Source: Gemmatimonadota bacterium (GTDB taxonomy: Bacteria > Gemmatimonadota > Gemmatimonadetes > Gemmatimonadales > GWC2-71-9). From it: 64,000 nt of DNA. Positions 42,766 through 51,472 of this stretch are shown one piece after another (the stretch's first letter is position 1; every line of letters starts with the position of its first letter). The stretch lies in NCBI GenBank assembly GCA_029262195.1, contig JAJCZX010000041.1:124001-188000 (forward strand), given 5' to 3'. The notes beneath the pieces are model-generated. The model worked only from the letters and a program-made list of their open reading frames with translations. It was not told where the DNA came from and did not search any database. The position numbers and the translations under genes are program-made.

Positions 42766-43655
42766 TGGCCCGCGTTGTGATCATCGTTAACCCGATGGCC
42801 GCTCGTACCAGCAAAAAAATCCTCGCCCGTGTTGAGGCTGCTTTCGTTCAGGAGGGATGGGTTGTGGATGTGCTTGAAACTACCGGGACCGGAGACGCCG
42901 AAACCAAGGCCCGTGAAGTCTGCGCAGATGACTCTCTGGATGTCGTGGCTCCTTACGGAGGTGATGGCACCATGATCGAAGTAGTGACTGGCGCCCATGG
43001 GACGGGTAAGCCCGTAGGTATCCTCCCCGGGGGAACGGGTAATGTCCTGGCCGGCAATTTGCGCCTTCCCCGCAGCCCCGTCGACACGGCGCGGGTCATA
43101 ACGGGGGGCAGAGAAAGATGCATCGATCTGGGGCGTTTCCAGTCAGCCGATCAAAAACGGTTCTTTTCAGTGGCCTGTGGTTCGGGGTTTGAAGCGCGCC
43201 TTATGGAAACGACCGGTGCTGCCAAGCGCAAATGGGGGGTCGGTGCGTACGTGGCCAAAGGGATAAAGCTGGCGGCCTCTTTAGACAACAATCTTTATTC
43301 GGTTACAATTGATGGGAAGTCTGTCGAAGTGCCTGCGGCCACTCTTACTATTGCTAACTGTGAAGAGATCGTGCCCCCGATATTGAGTCTGCACGAAGGT
43401 ATAAAGTTGGATGACGGGGTACTGGACGTTCTGGCGATAAACGCCAGGCACTTTGGCCATGCGGCTCTGGCTGTCTGGGGGATGCTGTTGGGTCGGGGCT
43501 CGCGGAGTAAGCTCGTTTCTCACATGCGCGGGAGCGAAATCAAGGTTGAGTCTGAAATACCGCAGCCAGTTGGTCTGGATGGAGAGATGGTAGGACCGAC
43601 TCCGTTTACCGCGGACGTATTGCCGCGGGCGTTGAAAGTAATAGTGGGCCAGTAA
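42765..43655 (+). CDS. Diacylglycerol kinase / lipid kinase of YegS type
   Basis: 296 residues starting at GTG 42765, overlapping the TamB stop by one base. The catalytic PYGGDGTMIEVV and ILPGGTGNVLAGNL motifs are those of the DAGK catalytic (DGK_cat) family. It phosphorylates diacylglycerol or a related lipid at the inner membrane. Coupling to tamAB suggests a role in envelope lipid balance. Confidence 0.9.
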   Translation: MARVVIIVNPMAARTSKKILARVEAAFVQEGWVVDVLETTGTGDAETKAREVCADDSLDVVAPYGGDGTMIEVVTGAHGTGKPVGILPGGTGNVLAGNLRLPRSPVDTARVITGGRERCIDLGRFQSADQKRFFSVACGSGFEARLMETTGAAKRKWGVGAYVAKGIKLAASLDNNLYSVTIDGKSVEVPAATLTIANCEEIVPPILSLHEGIKLDDGVLDVLAINARHFGHAALAVWGMLLGRGSRSKLVSHMRGSEIKVESEIPQPVGLDGEMVGPTPFTADVLPRALKVIVGQ

Positions 43656-43697
43656 CGGTCTGTGGTGCGTGTTAGTTCAAGAAACTGGAGGGAATCA

Positions 43698-43874
43698 ATG
43701 GCAACTGATTCAATGATATGTCGGGTGTGCGACAACGAAGAACGAGCATCCGAAGGCTATCCGTGCGATCAGTGCGGGACATTCATCTGTTTGATCTGCT
43801 TTTTCAAAGGAGTGGTTCGGTGCAAAGATTGCACTGTAAAGTTCGGCGCCGCCGGCTCCACAGAAAACGCTTGA
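43698..43874 (+). CDS. Small zinc-ribbon/B-box-like protein
   Basis: ATG 43698 is preceded by GGAGGG at the right distance and gives 58 residues; an upstream GTG at 43662 is possible. Four Cys pairs are evenly spread (CRVC, CDQC, CLIC, CKDC), enough for two zinc sites in a cross-brace. The gene lies 1 nt before the HAD gene, within the tamAB operon. Function unknown; a metal-binding adaptor is likely. Confidence 0.7.
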   Translation: MATDSMICRVCDNEERASEGYPCDQCGTFICLICFFKGVVRCKDCTVKFGAAGSTENA

Positions 43875-43875
43875 T

Positions 43876-44586
43876 ATGACCGGCAATCAGTACAAGAAAC
43901 TTGTCCTCTTCGATATAGATGGCACGCTACTTTCGAGTCACGGCGCGGGGCGGAGGTCAATCACGCAGGCGCTTCTGGATGAAATGGGGACCACTGGCCC
44001 GATTGACACCATGCGGTTCGACGGCAAGACCGATCCTCAGATCGTGATAGAGTTGATGAGCGTTGCCGACCATCCGCGCAAAGATGATGCCGAGGCCATT
44101 CAAGCGGTTTGCGATCGATACGTCGAACTTCTTGAGCAGGAACTCCTGGAAAGACACAAGCCAGTGGAGGTCCTACCGGGCGTAATTGATTTGCTCGAAT
44201 CCCTCTCTCGAGAGAGGGGAGTTCTTCTGGGACTTTTGACCGGTAACATCGCTCGCGGCGCTGACCTCAAGTTGGCGGCTTCTGGACTGGACCGTGCCCT
44301 TTTCCGAGTAGGAGCCTTTGGGTCTGACGGAGCCGATCGTTCTCTCCTCCCCGCTATCGCAACCGAACGAGCGGAACCGGTGATGAATAGAATTCCCAGC
44401 GGCGACGAAGTTGTAATTATTGGAGACACACCCGCCGATGTAACCTGTGGTGCGGGTATCGGGGCGAGGCCCGTGGCAGTGGCAACAGGAGGCTACACTC
44501 GCGACGATTTGCAGGCCGCCGGAGCCTACAGAGTATTCGACGACCTTGTGGATACGCCAAGTGTAGTGGAGGCAATTCTCGAGTGA
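43876..44586 (+). CDS. HAD-superfamily hydrolase, phosphoglycolate-phosphatase-like
   Basis: 236 residues with motif I DIDGTLL (13-19), the cap region, motif II LLTGNI, and motifs III-IV in EVVIIGDTPADVTCG. It resembles Gph/PGP-type phosphatases. With glcDEF in the same window a role in phosphoglycolate salvage is plausible but not shown. The stop overlaps the start of the next gene by 4 nt (GTGA). Confidence 0.85.
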   Translation: MTGNQYKKLVLFDIDGTLLSSHGAGRRSITQALLDEMGTTGPIDTMRFDGKTDPQIVIELMSVADHPRKDDAEAIQAVCDRYVELLEQELLERHKPVEVLPGVIDLLESLSRERGVLLGLLTGNIARGADLKLAASGLDRALFRVGAFGSDGADRSLLPAIATERAEPVMNRIPSGDEVVIIGDTPADVTCGAGIGARPVAVATGGYTRDDLQAAGAYRVFDDLVDTPSVVEAILE

Positions 44587-45317
44587 CCGGCTCTAGGCTC
44601 CTTGTCCCTATAAGGGTACCGGAGTTCGGACCCACTCTCAGCAAACTCACGGTTGAGAGTAGCAGTCCCGATCCTGTTGGCCGCGATGCGGTGAGGATGC
44701 AGCTGATAACCAGGCTGTTTGAAAGCGCAGGGGATTGTCGAAGGCTCGCATCTCAAAACGATCGGGAAGCAGCTCTCGGTTGCCTGTCCCGCGAGGCGTG
44801 GTTGTTTTTGTGGGAGGAAGCGATAGTTCAACTTTCAACTGCGCTTGGCGACTACGCAGCAGCACGGATAGCGGAGCAGGCGAGGGTAGTACGTCTGCCT
44901 CGGCGCCTACGGTTGCGGCTCGAAGTAACCGACGAAGACAGGCGCGCCATATCAAGCCGTTTGGGAGCGTCGGGATCGGATCTGGTGAACGTTCTTGATG
45001 ACGTAGCCACCGCGTCGGCATCTGTTGTAGATGCGACCGCCGATCATGAAGGAGCGCTTGCTGCCTGGCAGGAATCCCAATTGCGTGCGGCGCGGAGGCT
45101 CGAAGAGGCGTGGTTTTCGGTTGAAAAAACAATGCGAGCCGAGATAGCCTACTGGGATGATGCCGCCCGCCAGGTTGGTCAGTGGAAGAAATCCCCGTTG
45201 CCGGTGATTCTCTTCCTATGCTTTGGCTCGGTCGTTGCGCTGTGGCTTGGCCTGATCATGGGGGGGTACACAGAACCCCCACGATGGTTTGCCGCGTTGT
45301 GGGCGGCGGTTTTTTGA
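44583..45317 (+). CDS. Uncharacterised protein with C-terminal membrane helices
   Basis: 244 residues from a GTG that overlaps the HAD stop. N-terminal ~75 residues have no family I recognise; the middle is helical and rich in Ala, Arg and Glu (possible coiled coil, ATADHEGALAAWQESQLRAA). One or two membrane helices occupy the last 45 residues (PVILFLCFGSVVALWLGLI). Its stop overlaps the acpS start in TTGA, so it is translated with acpS. Topology suggests a cytoplasmic domain anchored at the membrane. Confidence 0.6.
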   Translation: MTGSRLLVPIRVPEFGPTLSKLTVESSSPDPVGRDAVRMQLITRLFESAGDCRRLASQNDREAALGCLSREAWLFLWEEAIVQLSTALGDYAAARIAEQARVVRLPRRLRLRLEVTDEDRRAISSRLGASGSDLVNVLDDVATASASVVDATADHEGALAAWQESQLRAARRLEEAWFSVEKTMRAEIAYWDDAARQVGQWKKSPLPVILFLCFGSVVALWLGLIMGGYTEPPRWFAALWAAVF

Positions 45318-45697
45318 GAACGCTGGGCGTGGGCATCGACCTCGTAGATGTCCAACGGATCGAGGATATGATCGAGCGCAAAGCTCATAGGGTTATTGAG
45401 AAATTACTAACACCCGCCGAGCGCGAATATTGTTTAGGGCAAGCAATCCCGGCCCAACACATCGCCGCTCGAATTGCGGCCAAAGAAGCTGCTTTTAAAT
45501 CCCTTCAACTCGTCCCAGAAGCCCGTGCCATTAGCTGGCAGGACCTCGAGGTTGAAAGGAACGCCAATGGCTCCCCTAACCTGCGCCTGCACGGCAAGGC
45601 TGCCGAAATAGCTGAGGAGACGGGTGTGACGAGAATGCTAATTTCTTTATCGCATTCCAATCTTCAGGCGGCGGCAGTGGTGATGGCTCAGGGATAA
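45314..45697 (+). CDS. acpS: Holo-[acyl-carrier-protein] synthase
   Basis: TTG 45314 gives 127 residues starting RTLGVGIDLVDVQRIE, the canonical AcpS N-terminus; a longer frame to 45182 overlaps the upstream gene and has no similarity. The metal-binding Asp of GIDLVD and Glu of ARIAAKEAAFKSL are present. It transfers phosphopantetheine from CoA to the acyl carrier protein. The start overlaps the previous stop (TTGA). Confidence 0.92.
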   Translation: MRTLGVGIDLVDVQRIEDMIERKAHRVIEKLLTPAEREYCLGQAIPAQHIAARIAAKEAAFKSLQLVPEARAISWQDLEVERNANGSPNLRLHGKAAEIAEETGVTRMLISLSHSNLQAAAVVMAQG

Positions 45698-45763
45698 AAC
45701 CCGGCCCCGAAAGCTCCTTGCTTCACCAGCCAATCGCGACTAGCTTTCACGTCCAAAACTAAA

Positions 45764-45778
45764 TGAGAATGATTCTCA
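45764..45778. promoter_or_regulatory. Fur box upstream of the FTR1-cytochrome fusion
   Basis: TGAGAAT-G-ATTCTCA is a perfect 7-1-7 inverted repeat of the Fur type (consensus TGATAATNATTATCA; differences are limited to the T/G at position 4 and its partner). It lies 6 bp upstream of the ATG at 45785, overlapping the place of a Shine-Dalgarno, so binding would block transcription or the start of a leaderless message under iron-replete conditions. Confidence 0.8.
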
Positions 45779-45784
45779 ACTAAT

Positions 45785-47773
45785 ATGCGACGGCGTTTCC
45801 TTTTCTTTTTCTTGGTGTTTGGCCTGCTTCCGGTTTCCGATCTGGCAGGGCAGGAGGCCGTCGTACGTAGAATTGCTGCGGTTTCGACGATCGCAATCGA
45901 CGAATACTCGCTCGGCGTCTTCAACGGCGCGGTGGTCAATCAGGACGAATATGACGAGGCATCTCTTTTCCTAGCTGAGGTATCTGGCGCGGCGCGTGGT
46001 CTGGAAAATGAAGATATCAGACGGATTGCTGTCGCCTATGTCGATTCGCTGAGCAACGGTGTCACGGGACTTTCGGATGCGACAGTTCTTTCCCAGATGC
46101 TCGATCGGTTCAGGAGTGAGTTGGAATCGGTTGCCGGGTTCGCGTTGGATCAGTTCCCGGACGCAGCGCCGTCGATTAGAGCGGGCGAGACGTTGTACGC
46201 GGAACAGTGCGCTGAGTGCCACGGCGTTTTGGGTGGAGGCGATGGGCCGCAGGCCGAGTTCCTGGACCCCGCACCGGCTAATCTCGCTGATTTCACCGCC
46301 CTTAGTTCTACCACGCCTCTGGATTTTTATCGTTTCATTGCGGTTGGGGTGGCCGGGACAGCAATGCCGTCATTCGAAGATGTTCTGACCGACGAACAAC
46401 GCTGGGCTCTCGCTCTTTACTCCGCTACTCTCAGATCATCCGGATCCACAAACGATGGCCGCGAGTTTTTGCGCGAGTCGTGCGAGAATTGCGAGGTGGA
46501 GTTCAGTGGTATTGAAGCCACCGCGGGTCTGTCTGATGATTCCCTGGCGTCGATCATTGCGGCTCGCACAGGTATATCGGTTGCTGACGAACGAATGCCC
46601 GATGCGGTAGCATACGCTCGTATTGCTGCCTCGGTTGAGGAGTTGGGTGCCGATCGGCTGATGGCTTTCCAGAGGGTTATCGGACGGACTGTCGCGGGCG
46701 TGACCGATGCGGCAAATCTCGCCGTCTCTGGAGATGTGGACGCGGCGTCCCAAAAAGTGTTCGACTCTTATCTGGTTTTTGAAGAAGTCGAATCAACGGT
46801 CCGGGCGGTGGCCCCGGCAGCAGCCACCGACATCGAAGCCGGTTTTGCCGACCTCCGTGCGGCTCTCGTGTCGGGTGACCCCGAATTGATATCAAGCAGG
46901 TTGAGCGAACTGGAAGTTTCGTTGGGCAACACGGTTGGGGTGGTGGCATCCACGTCTGACGGACGGGTGCTCTTTGGCAAAAGCCTTCTAATAATTTTGC
47001 GCGAAGGTATGGAAGCGATTTTGATCATCGGTGCGCTTATGGCGTTTCTCGTCAAAGCGGGAGCAGAAGAGAGAAAAAAAGATATTGGCTGGGGTGTCGG
47101 TGCCGCAGTTTTCGCCAGCCTTGGGACGGCCTTTTTGTTCGCCACAGTGTTCAGTCGCGCCCTCGAGTCGCAGGAGTTGATTGAAGGGCTCACTATGCTG
47201 GTTGCTGCGGCCGTTCTTTTCTGGGTCTCGTACTGGTTGGTTTCAAAAATCGAGATGAAGCGCTGGCAGGCATTTGTTAGGAATCAGATGGGCCGGGCGC
47301 TTGGAAGCACGAGTCGTCTTGCCCTGGTCTTCGTAGCTTTTCTGGCCGTATACAGAGAGGGCTTTGAGACGGTTCTTTTTTACGCCGCCCTTTATTCGTC
47401 GGCCGAAGGGTCGTCCGCCGGTTTGGTTGGGGTGACAACTGGTATGTTGGTCGGATTTGCGCTGCTTGCTGTGATCTACGCTGCGATCCAAAAATTCGGG
47501 GTCAAAATTCCACTCAAGCCCTTTTTTGGCGCGACAAGCGCTCTACTATATCTGATGGCTTTCAGTTTTGTGGGGCAGGGGATCGCTGAGCTACAGGCGT
47601 CCGGAAGCGTTGCCATAACGCCACTTAGCTGGGTACCCACTGTTCCGATGTTAGGAATATTTCCGACCATGCAGACCATAACCTTTCAGTCGCTCATGGC
47701 GCTGGCGGTTTTGCTTGCCCTCGCTTGGGTGTTCTGGCTGTCGCCCCGATATGCCGCCGAATCAGCTTCGTAA
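45785..47773 (+). CDS. FTR1-family iron permease with N-terminal cytochrome c domain
   Basis: 662 residues. A signal peptide (RRRFLFFFLVFGLLPVSDLAG) leads to a periplasmic part with a cytochrome c domain (CAECH at 142-146; candidate Met in GTAMPSF), a Cys pair CENC at 233-236 that lacks the following His, and a helical segment. From ~395 the FTR1/EfeU membrane domain has about seven helices with both iron-binding motifs, REGME (406-410) and REGFE (524-528). A haem domain fused to the permease suggests that Fe(II) is oxidised or electrons are handled at the periplasmic entry. The Fur box indicates iron repression. Confidence 0.88.
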   Translation: MRRRFLFFFLVFGLLPVSDLAGQEAVVRRIAAVSTIAIDEYSLGVFNGAVVNQDEYDEASLFLAEVSGAARGLENEDIRRIAVAYVDSLSNGVTGLSDATVLSQMLDRFRSELESVAGFALDQFPDAAPSIRAGETLYAEQCAECHGVLGGGDGPQAEFLDPAPANLADFTALSSTTPLDFYRFIAVGVAGTAMPSFEDVLTDEQRWALALYSATLRSSGSTNDGREFLRESCENCEVEFSGIEATAGLSDDSLASIIAARTGISVADERMPDAVAYARIAASVEELGADRLMAFQRVIGRTVAGVTDAANLAVSGDVDAASQKVFDSYLVFEEVESTVRAVAPAAATDIEAGFADLRAALVSGDPELISSRLSELEVSLGNTVGVVASTSDGRVLFGKSLLIILREGMEAILIIGALMAFLVKAGAEERKKDIGWGVGAAVFASLGTAFLFATVFSRALESQELIEGLTMLVAAAVLFWVSYWLVSKIEMKRWQAFVRNQMGRALGSTSRLALVFVAFLAVYREGFETVLFYAALYSSAEGSSAGLVGVTTGMLVGFALLAVIYAAIQKFGVKIPLKPFFGATSALLYLMAFSFVGQGIAELQASGSVAITPLSWVPTVPMLGIFPTMQTITFQSLMALAVLLALAWVFWLSPRYAAESAS

Positions 47774-47774
47774 C

Positions 47775-48794
47775 TCAGGTCCCTAAGCGACGCCCCACCG
47801 CCTTGGAAATCGGTTTTAGTTCCTGCATCAATTTCCCGAAAGCTTCCAACTCCAAACTTTGACGTCCGTCGCTCATTGCGTCTGGTGGCGAAGGGTGGAT
47901 TTCGATTATTAGACCGTCGGCGCCGGCTGCAATACCTGCCCTGGCAAGTGATGGCACCAGTTCTCTCTTTCCGGCCGCGTGGCTCGGGTCCACAATAACC
48001 GGCAGATGGCTTCGTTCCTTCAACACTGCGACTGCGCCGATATCCAGCGTGCCTCGCATCGAAGTCTCGAACGTTCTGATTCCCCTCTCGCAAAGTACGA
48101 CGTTGGGGTTACCGGCCGCAGCAACATACTCGGCAGCCATCAGCAGCTCTTCCAACGTTGCCATCATTCCCCGTTTCAAAAGTACGGGTCGTGGCTGTTC
48201 CCCCGCCGCGGAAAGGAGTCGGAAATTCTGCATGTTTCTGGCTCCGATCTGGAGCATGTCCGCGTATTCGGAAATAAGCGCCACGTCTTCGGGTGCTACT
48301 ACTTCGGTCACGACGCCGAGTCCCGTTTCTTCGCGCGCATGGGCCAGGATTTCGAGCCCTTCTTTGCCGAGTCCCTGAAAACTGTAGGGCGACGTACGTG
48401 GCTTGAATGCGCCACCTCGCAGGAGTTTGGCGCCTGCCTTCTTGGCTGCGCGAGCAGACGTAAGAAGTTGTTCCTCTGACTCAACAGAACAAGGGCCAGC
48501 GATGACAGTAATCTCCGGGCCCCCGATAGCCACCCTGCGAACCTTAACTCTGGTACGTTCAGGTCGATGGTCTCTGGAAGTCAATGGGTAAGGTGGTGCC
48601 ACGGGACGAACGTCTTTCACGCCCGGCATAGCGGAAAGCCTATCAGCAAGGCGCGCGGCTCCCTCTCCGATTACACCAATGAGACTCTCTGTACCTGTTT
48701 GGCTTACCTGGACTCTGAAACCTTCCGATTCCAGCATTTGTACAACATCCGCTTTCTCTTTTAACGGGCAGTTTCCTTCAAGTACCGCGATCAT
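47775..48794 (-). CDS. aroF: 3-deoxy-7-phosphoheptulonate (DAHP) synthase
   Basis: 339 residues. The N-terminal ~75 residues form a small ferredoxin-like/ACT-type regulatory domain, then the type I-beta TIM barrel with VIAGPCSVES, RGGAFKPRTSPYSFQG, and IGARNMQN. It makes DAHP from PEP and erythrose-4-phosphate. It is the last gene after trpA, 47 nt apart, so its expression is likely tied to the trp attenuator. Its stop is 1 nt from the stop of the convergent FTR1 gene, with no visible terminator. Confidence 0.94.
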   Translation of the reverse strand: MIAVLEGNCPLKEKADVVQMLESEGFRVQVSQTGTESLIGVIGEGAARLADRLSAMPGVKDVRPVAPPYPLTSRDHRPERTRVKVRRVAIGGPEITVIAGPCSVESEEQLLTSARAAKKAGAKLLRGGAFKPRTSPYSFQGLGKEGLEILAHAREETGLGVVTEVVAPEDVALISEYADMLQIGARNMQNFRLLSAAGEQPRPVLLKRGMMATLEELLMAAEYVAAAGNPNVVLCERGIRTFETSMRGTLDIGAVAVLKERSHLPVIVDPSHAAGKRELVPSLARAGIAAGADGLIIEIHPSPPDAMSDGRQSLELEAFGKLMQELKPISKAVGRRLGT

Positions 48795-48841
48795 CTATGG
48801 TTCCTCAGGTCTTTCTAAGTATGTGTTTGGCTCGAAACTTG

Positions 48842-49615
48842 TCAGGCGTTCCTACCGGTCAACCCGCTGATGAATTGATCTGGAGCTACTCCCTGTTCGA
48901 TAGCTTCCAACAGTGCCGAACCTACGATAACTCCATCTGCGTGGGCGCCGACGCGGTCTACCTGGGCTGCGGATCGGATTCCAAATCCTGCCAGCACTGG
49001 TACATCGGATACTTTCTTTACGGCTTCCAGGTACTCAAACAGCGGTTCGTCACTTGCCGATTCGCCTCCTGTGATCCCGGTGGTTGCAACAGCGTAAACG
49101 AAGCCTTTGCTGGCACGGCACAGAGATGTCATGCGGTCGGTTGGAGTCGTTGGTGTAACCAGTTGGATGAGCGCGAGTCCCGCTTTATCACAAGCACGGG
49201 ATATCGCTTCCGATTCTTCCAACGGAATATCGGGGATTATGAAACCTGAAATTCCTTTGTCCGCGGCGATATCCAACAACCGCCGAAGCCCGAAAGAGAG
49301 GAGCGGGTTCAGGTAGCTCATCAAAACCACAGGAACGTTGAGGTCCAACTCTCCGACAGATTCCAAAATCCACCTCAGGTCGACTCCGTTTTTCAAACCT
49401 ATCTCGCTCGTTCTTTGAATCGTGGGTCCGTCAGCCATGGGATCAGAAAATGGCACCCCGACCTCCAGCACATCGACACTCGGAGCAATTTGACGGGCTG
49501 CGGTGAGAAATCCCTCTTTCGTTGGGAATCCGGCCGTCAGATACGCAGCGACTGCAACCTTCCCTGAAACGGGGCTCTTTAATGAACGTTCGATCGCCTC
49601 AGCTCCGTTATTCAC
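48842..49615 (-). CDS. trpA: Tryptophan synthase alpha chain
   Basis: 257 residues. The catalytic Glu and Asp lie in DVLEVGVPFSDPMADGPTIQ, and the GFGIRSAAQV phosphate-binding segment is intact. It cleaves indole-3-glycerol phosphate to indole, which is channelled to TrpB. It overlaps trpB by 8 nt and is the last trp structural gene in the operon. Confidence 0.96.
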   Translation of the reverse strand: MNNGAEAIERSLKSPVSGKVAVAAYLTAGFPTKEGFLTAARQIAPSVDVLEVGVPFSDPMADGPTIQRTSEIGLKNGVDLRWILESVGELDLNVPVVLMSYLNPLLSFGLRRLLDIAADKGISGFIIPDIPLEESEAISRACDKAGLALIQLVTPTTPTDRMTSLCRASKGFVYAVATTGITGGESASDEPLFEYLEAVKKVSDVPVLAGFGIRSAAQVDRVGAHADGVIVGSALLEAIEQGVAPDQFISGLTGRNA

Positions 49616-50843
49616 GGTCGGTTCCTCCCGACATCAAAGTGCTCAAGTCCTTGTCCCCTCTGCCGGAAAGACAAACTACGATCGTCTGGCCGGGCTGCTC
49701 TCTTGCGATCTCCCGGGCCCCCGCCAGGGCGTGGGCCGACTCCAGGGCGGGGAGAATTCCTTCCAATTCGCAGCACTCTTTCAAAGCCGAAAGAGCTTCT
49801 GCATCTGTGACTGACATGTAACTCGCCCTGCCTGTTTGGCTGAGCATTGAGTGCTCTGGCCCCACGCCAGGATAGTCCAACCCGGCCGAGATAGAATGAG
49901 TCTCTCTGATCTGTCCGGCGTCGGTCTGGAGAAGCATTGAAAGACTGCCGTGCAACACTCCAGGGCGGCCTGTACCAATAGTCACCGCATGTTGATCGGT
50001 GTCGAGCCCCAGGCCCCCTGCTTCAACGCCGACCAGGCGAATGTTTTTGTCGGGGACGAATTGGTGGAACATCCCGATAGCGTTTGAGCCGCCACCCACA
50101 CAGGCCACAACCACATCGGCTGCAACCGATCGCTCGGCGAGTTGACTCTTTGTTTCTCGTCCGATGACTGACTGAATCGTGCGTACGATCCACGGATAAG
50201 GGTGCGGCCCAACGGCTGACCCCAGCAGATAGTATGTGTTTACCGGGTCCGAAGCCCAGTGGCGCAGCGTCTCATTGATTGCAGATCGCAGTGTTCGGTC
50301 TCCGGAAGAGACCGCGACCACGTCGGCGCCAAATAATTTCATGCGATGGACATTGGGTTGTTGGCGCTCAACATCAACTTCGCCCATGTACACTGTGCAC
50401 GGTAACCCCGCGCGGGCGCATGCCGCCGCAGTCGCTACCCCGTGTTGACCGGCGCCGGTCTCGGCGATGATGTGCCTGGCGCCGATTCGCTGCGCGATTT
50501 TGATCTGACCCGCGACGTTGTTAATCTTATGGGCGCCGGTGTGAGTTAGGTCTTCCCTCTTGAGCCAGACGTCGGCACCCCATCTTTTGCCCAATCGCTC
50601 CGCATGGGTTAGCGCTGTTGGTCGGCCAGCCCATGTGTGAAGCTCTGTTTCCAGTTCTGACGCGAAGGTGGGATCGGAAAAGCATTCTCGCGCGACTTTT
50701 TCAATGCGCTTCAGCGGTTCAATCAACAACTCTGGTACAAACTGTCCGCCGAATTCTCCAAACCATCCGTCGATGGGTTCCTCAAAGTAATCGCCGAGGT
50801 GGGAAGAGGCTTGCACAGGCCCAATAAGGTCGTCTATTGTCAA
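49608..50843 (-). CDS. trpB: Tryptophan synthase beta chain
   Basis: 411 residues with the PLP lysine in KREDLTHTGAHKINN and the glycine-rich CVGGGSNAIGMFH loop. It condenses indole with serine. The start overlaps trpF by 4 nt (ATGA). The length and motifs are those of canonical TrpB1, not the TrpB2 form. Confidence 0.97.
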   Translation of the reverse strand: MTIDDLIGPVQASSHLGDYFEEPIDGWFGEFGGQFVPELLIEPLKRIEKVARECFSDPTFASELETELHTWAGRPTALTHAERLGKRWGADVWLKREDLTHTGAHKINNVAGQIKIAQRIGARHIIAETGAGQHGVATAAACARAGLPCTVYMGEVDVERQQPNVHRMKLFGADVVAVSSGDRTLRSAINETLRHWASDPVNTYYLLGSAVGPHPYPWIVRTIQSVIGRETKSQLAERSVAADVVVACVGGGSNAIGMFHQFVPDKNIRLVGVEAGGLGLDTDQHAVTIGTGRPGVLHGSLSMLLQTDAGQIRETHSISAGLDYPGVGPEHSMLSQTGRASYMSVTDAEALSALKECCELEGILPALESAHALAGAREIAREQPGQTIVVCLSGRGDKDLSTLMSGGTDRE

Positions 50844-51472
50844 TTGCTTACTCCTTTGGAATCCGCATCGCGCACGGCAGTAACAAACTTGCGGATCAAT
50901 TCAGGATCTTTTTTCCCGGGAGATGATTCGACTCCACTGCTTACGTCAACCGCCCACGGTCGGACCTCTCCGATTCGGTCGCCGACGTTTTGCGGGTTGA
51001 GTCCCCCCGCCAAAACCGTGCGGTGACGGGCAGCGATGGCCTTTGCTCTTTCCATGTCCACCGGGATGCCGCGGCCCCCCTTTCCGGGACCTTCGAGGTG
51101 TACGATCTGATCCCGTTCGTCGGGATCGTATGCGTCGATTACAGCCTCGACGAAATCGCTGTCGTGGAAGACCGGAATGAAACGCGCTCCGGTCATTTCC
51201 GATTCAGGGAGAGGTTCAGTCTGGATTAGATCTGGACCTATCCTTTTTGCCACCGCACGGATTTCATCCTGGGTAGGTTTCCGGAGTACCGCGACCGTAG
51301 TTACGTACGATGGAACCGATTCCACCAACCGAGAGGCCTCGTCGAGTGTGACGCGACGAGGCGATTCGCTCAAAACGAAACCGATGGCGTCCACACCGAG
51401 GTCGGCGGTTTGAAGAGCGGTTGGGAGGTCGCGTATTCCGCACACCTTGATTCTGGTTCTCATTGTATTCAA
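50840..51472 (-). CDS. trpF: Phosphoribosylanthranilate isomerase
   Basis: 210 residues. The catalytic Cys is in RIKVCGIRD and the Asp in AVDVSSGVESSPGKKD. A start at the ATG 51472 overlaps trpC in ATGA; a second ATG three codons later is possible. It is a separate gene, not fused to trpC. Confidence 0.94.
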   Translation of the reverse strand: MNTMRTRIKVCGIRDLPTALQTADLGVDAIGFVLSESPRRVTLDEASRLVESVPSYVTTVAVLRKPTQDEIRAVAKRIGPDLIQTEPLPESEMTGARFIPVFHDSDFVEAVIDAYDPDERDQIVHLEGPGKGGRGIPVDMERAKAIAARHRTVLAGGLNPQNVGDRIGEVRPWAVDVSSGVESSPGKKDPELIRKFVTAVRDADSKGVSN

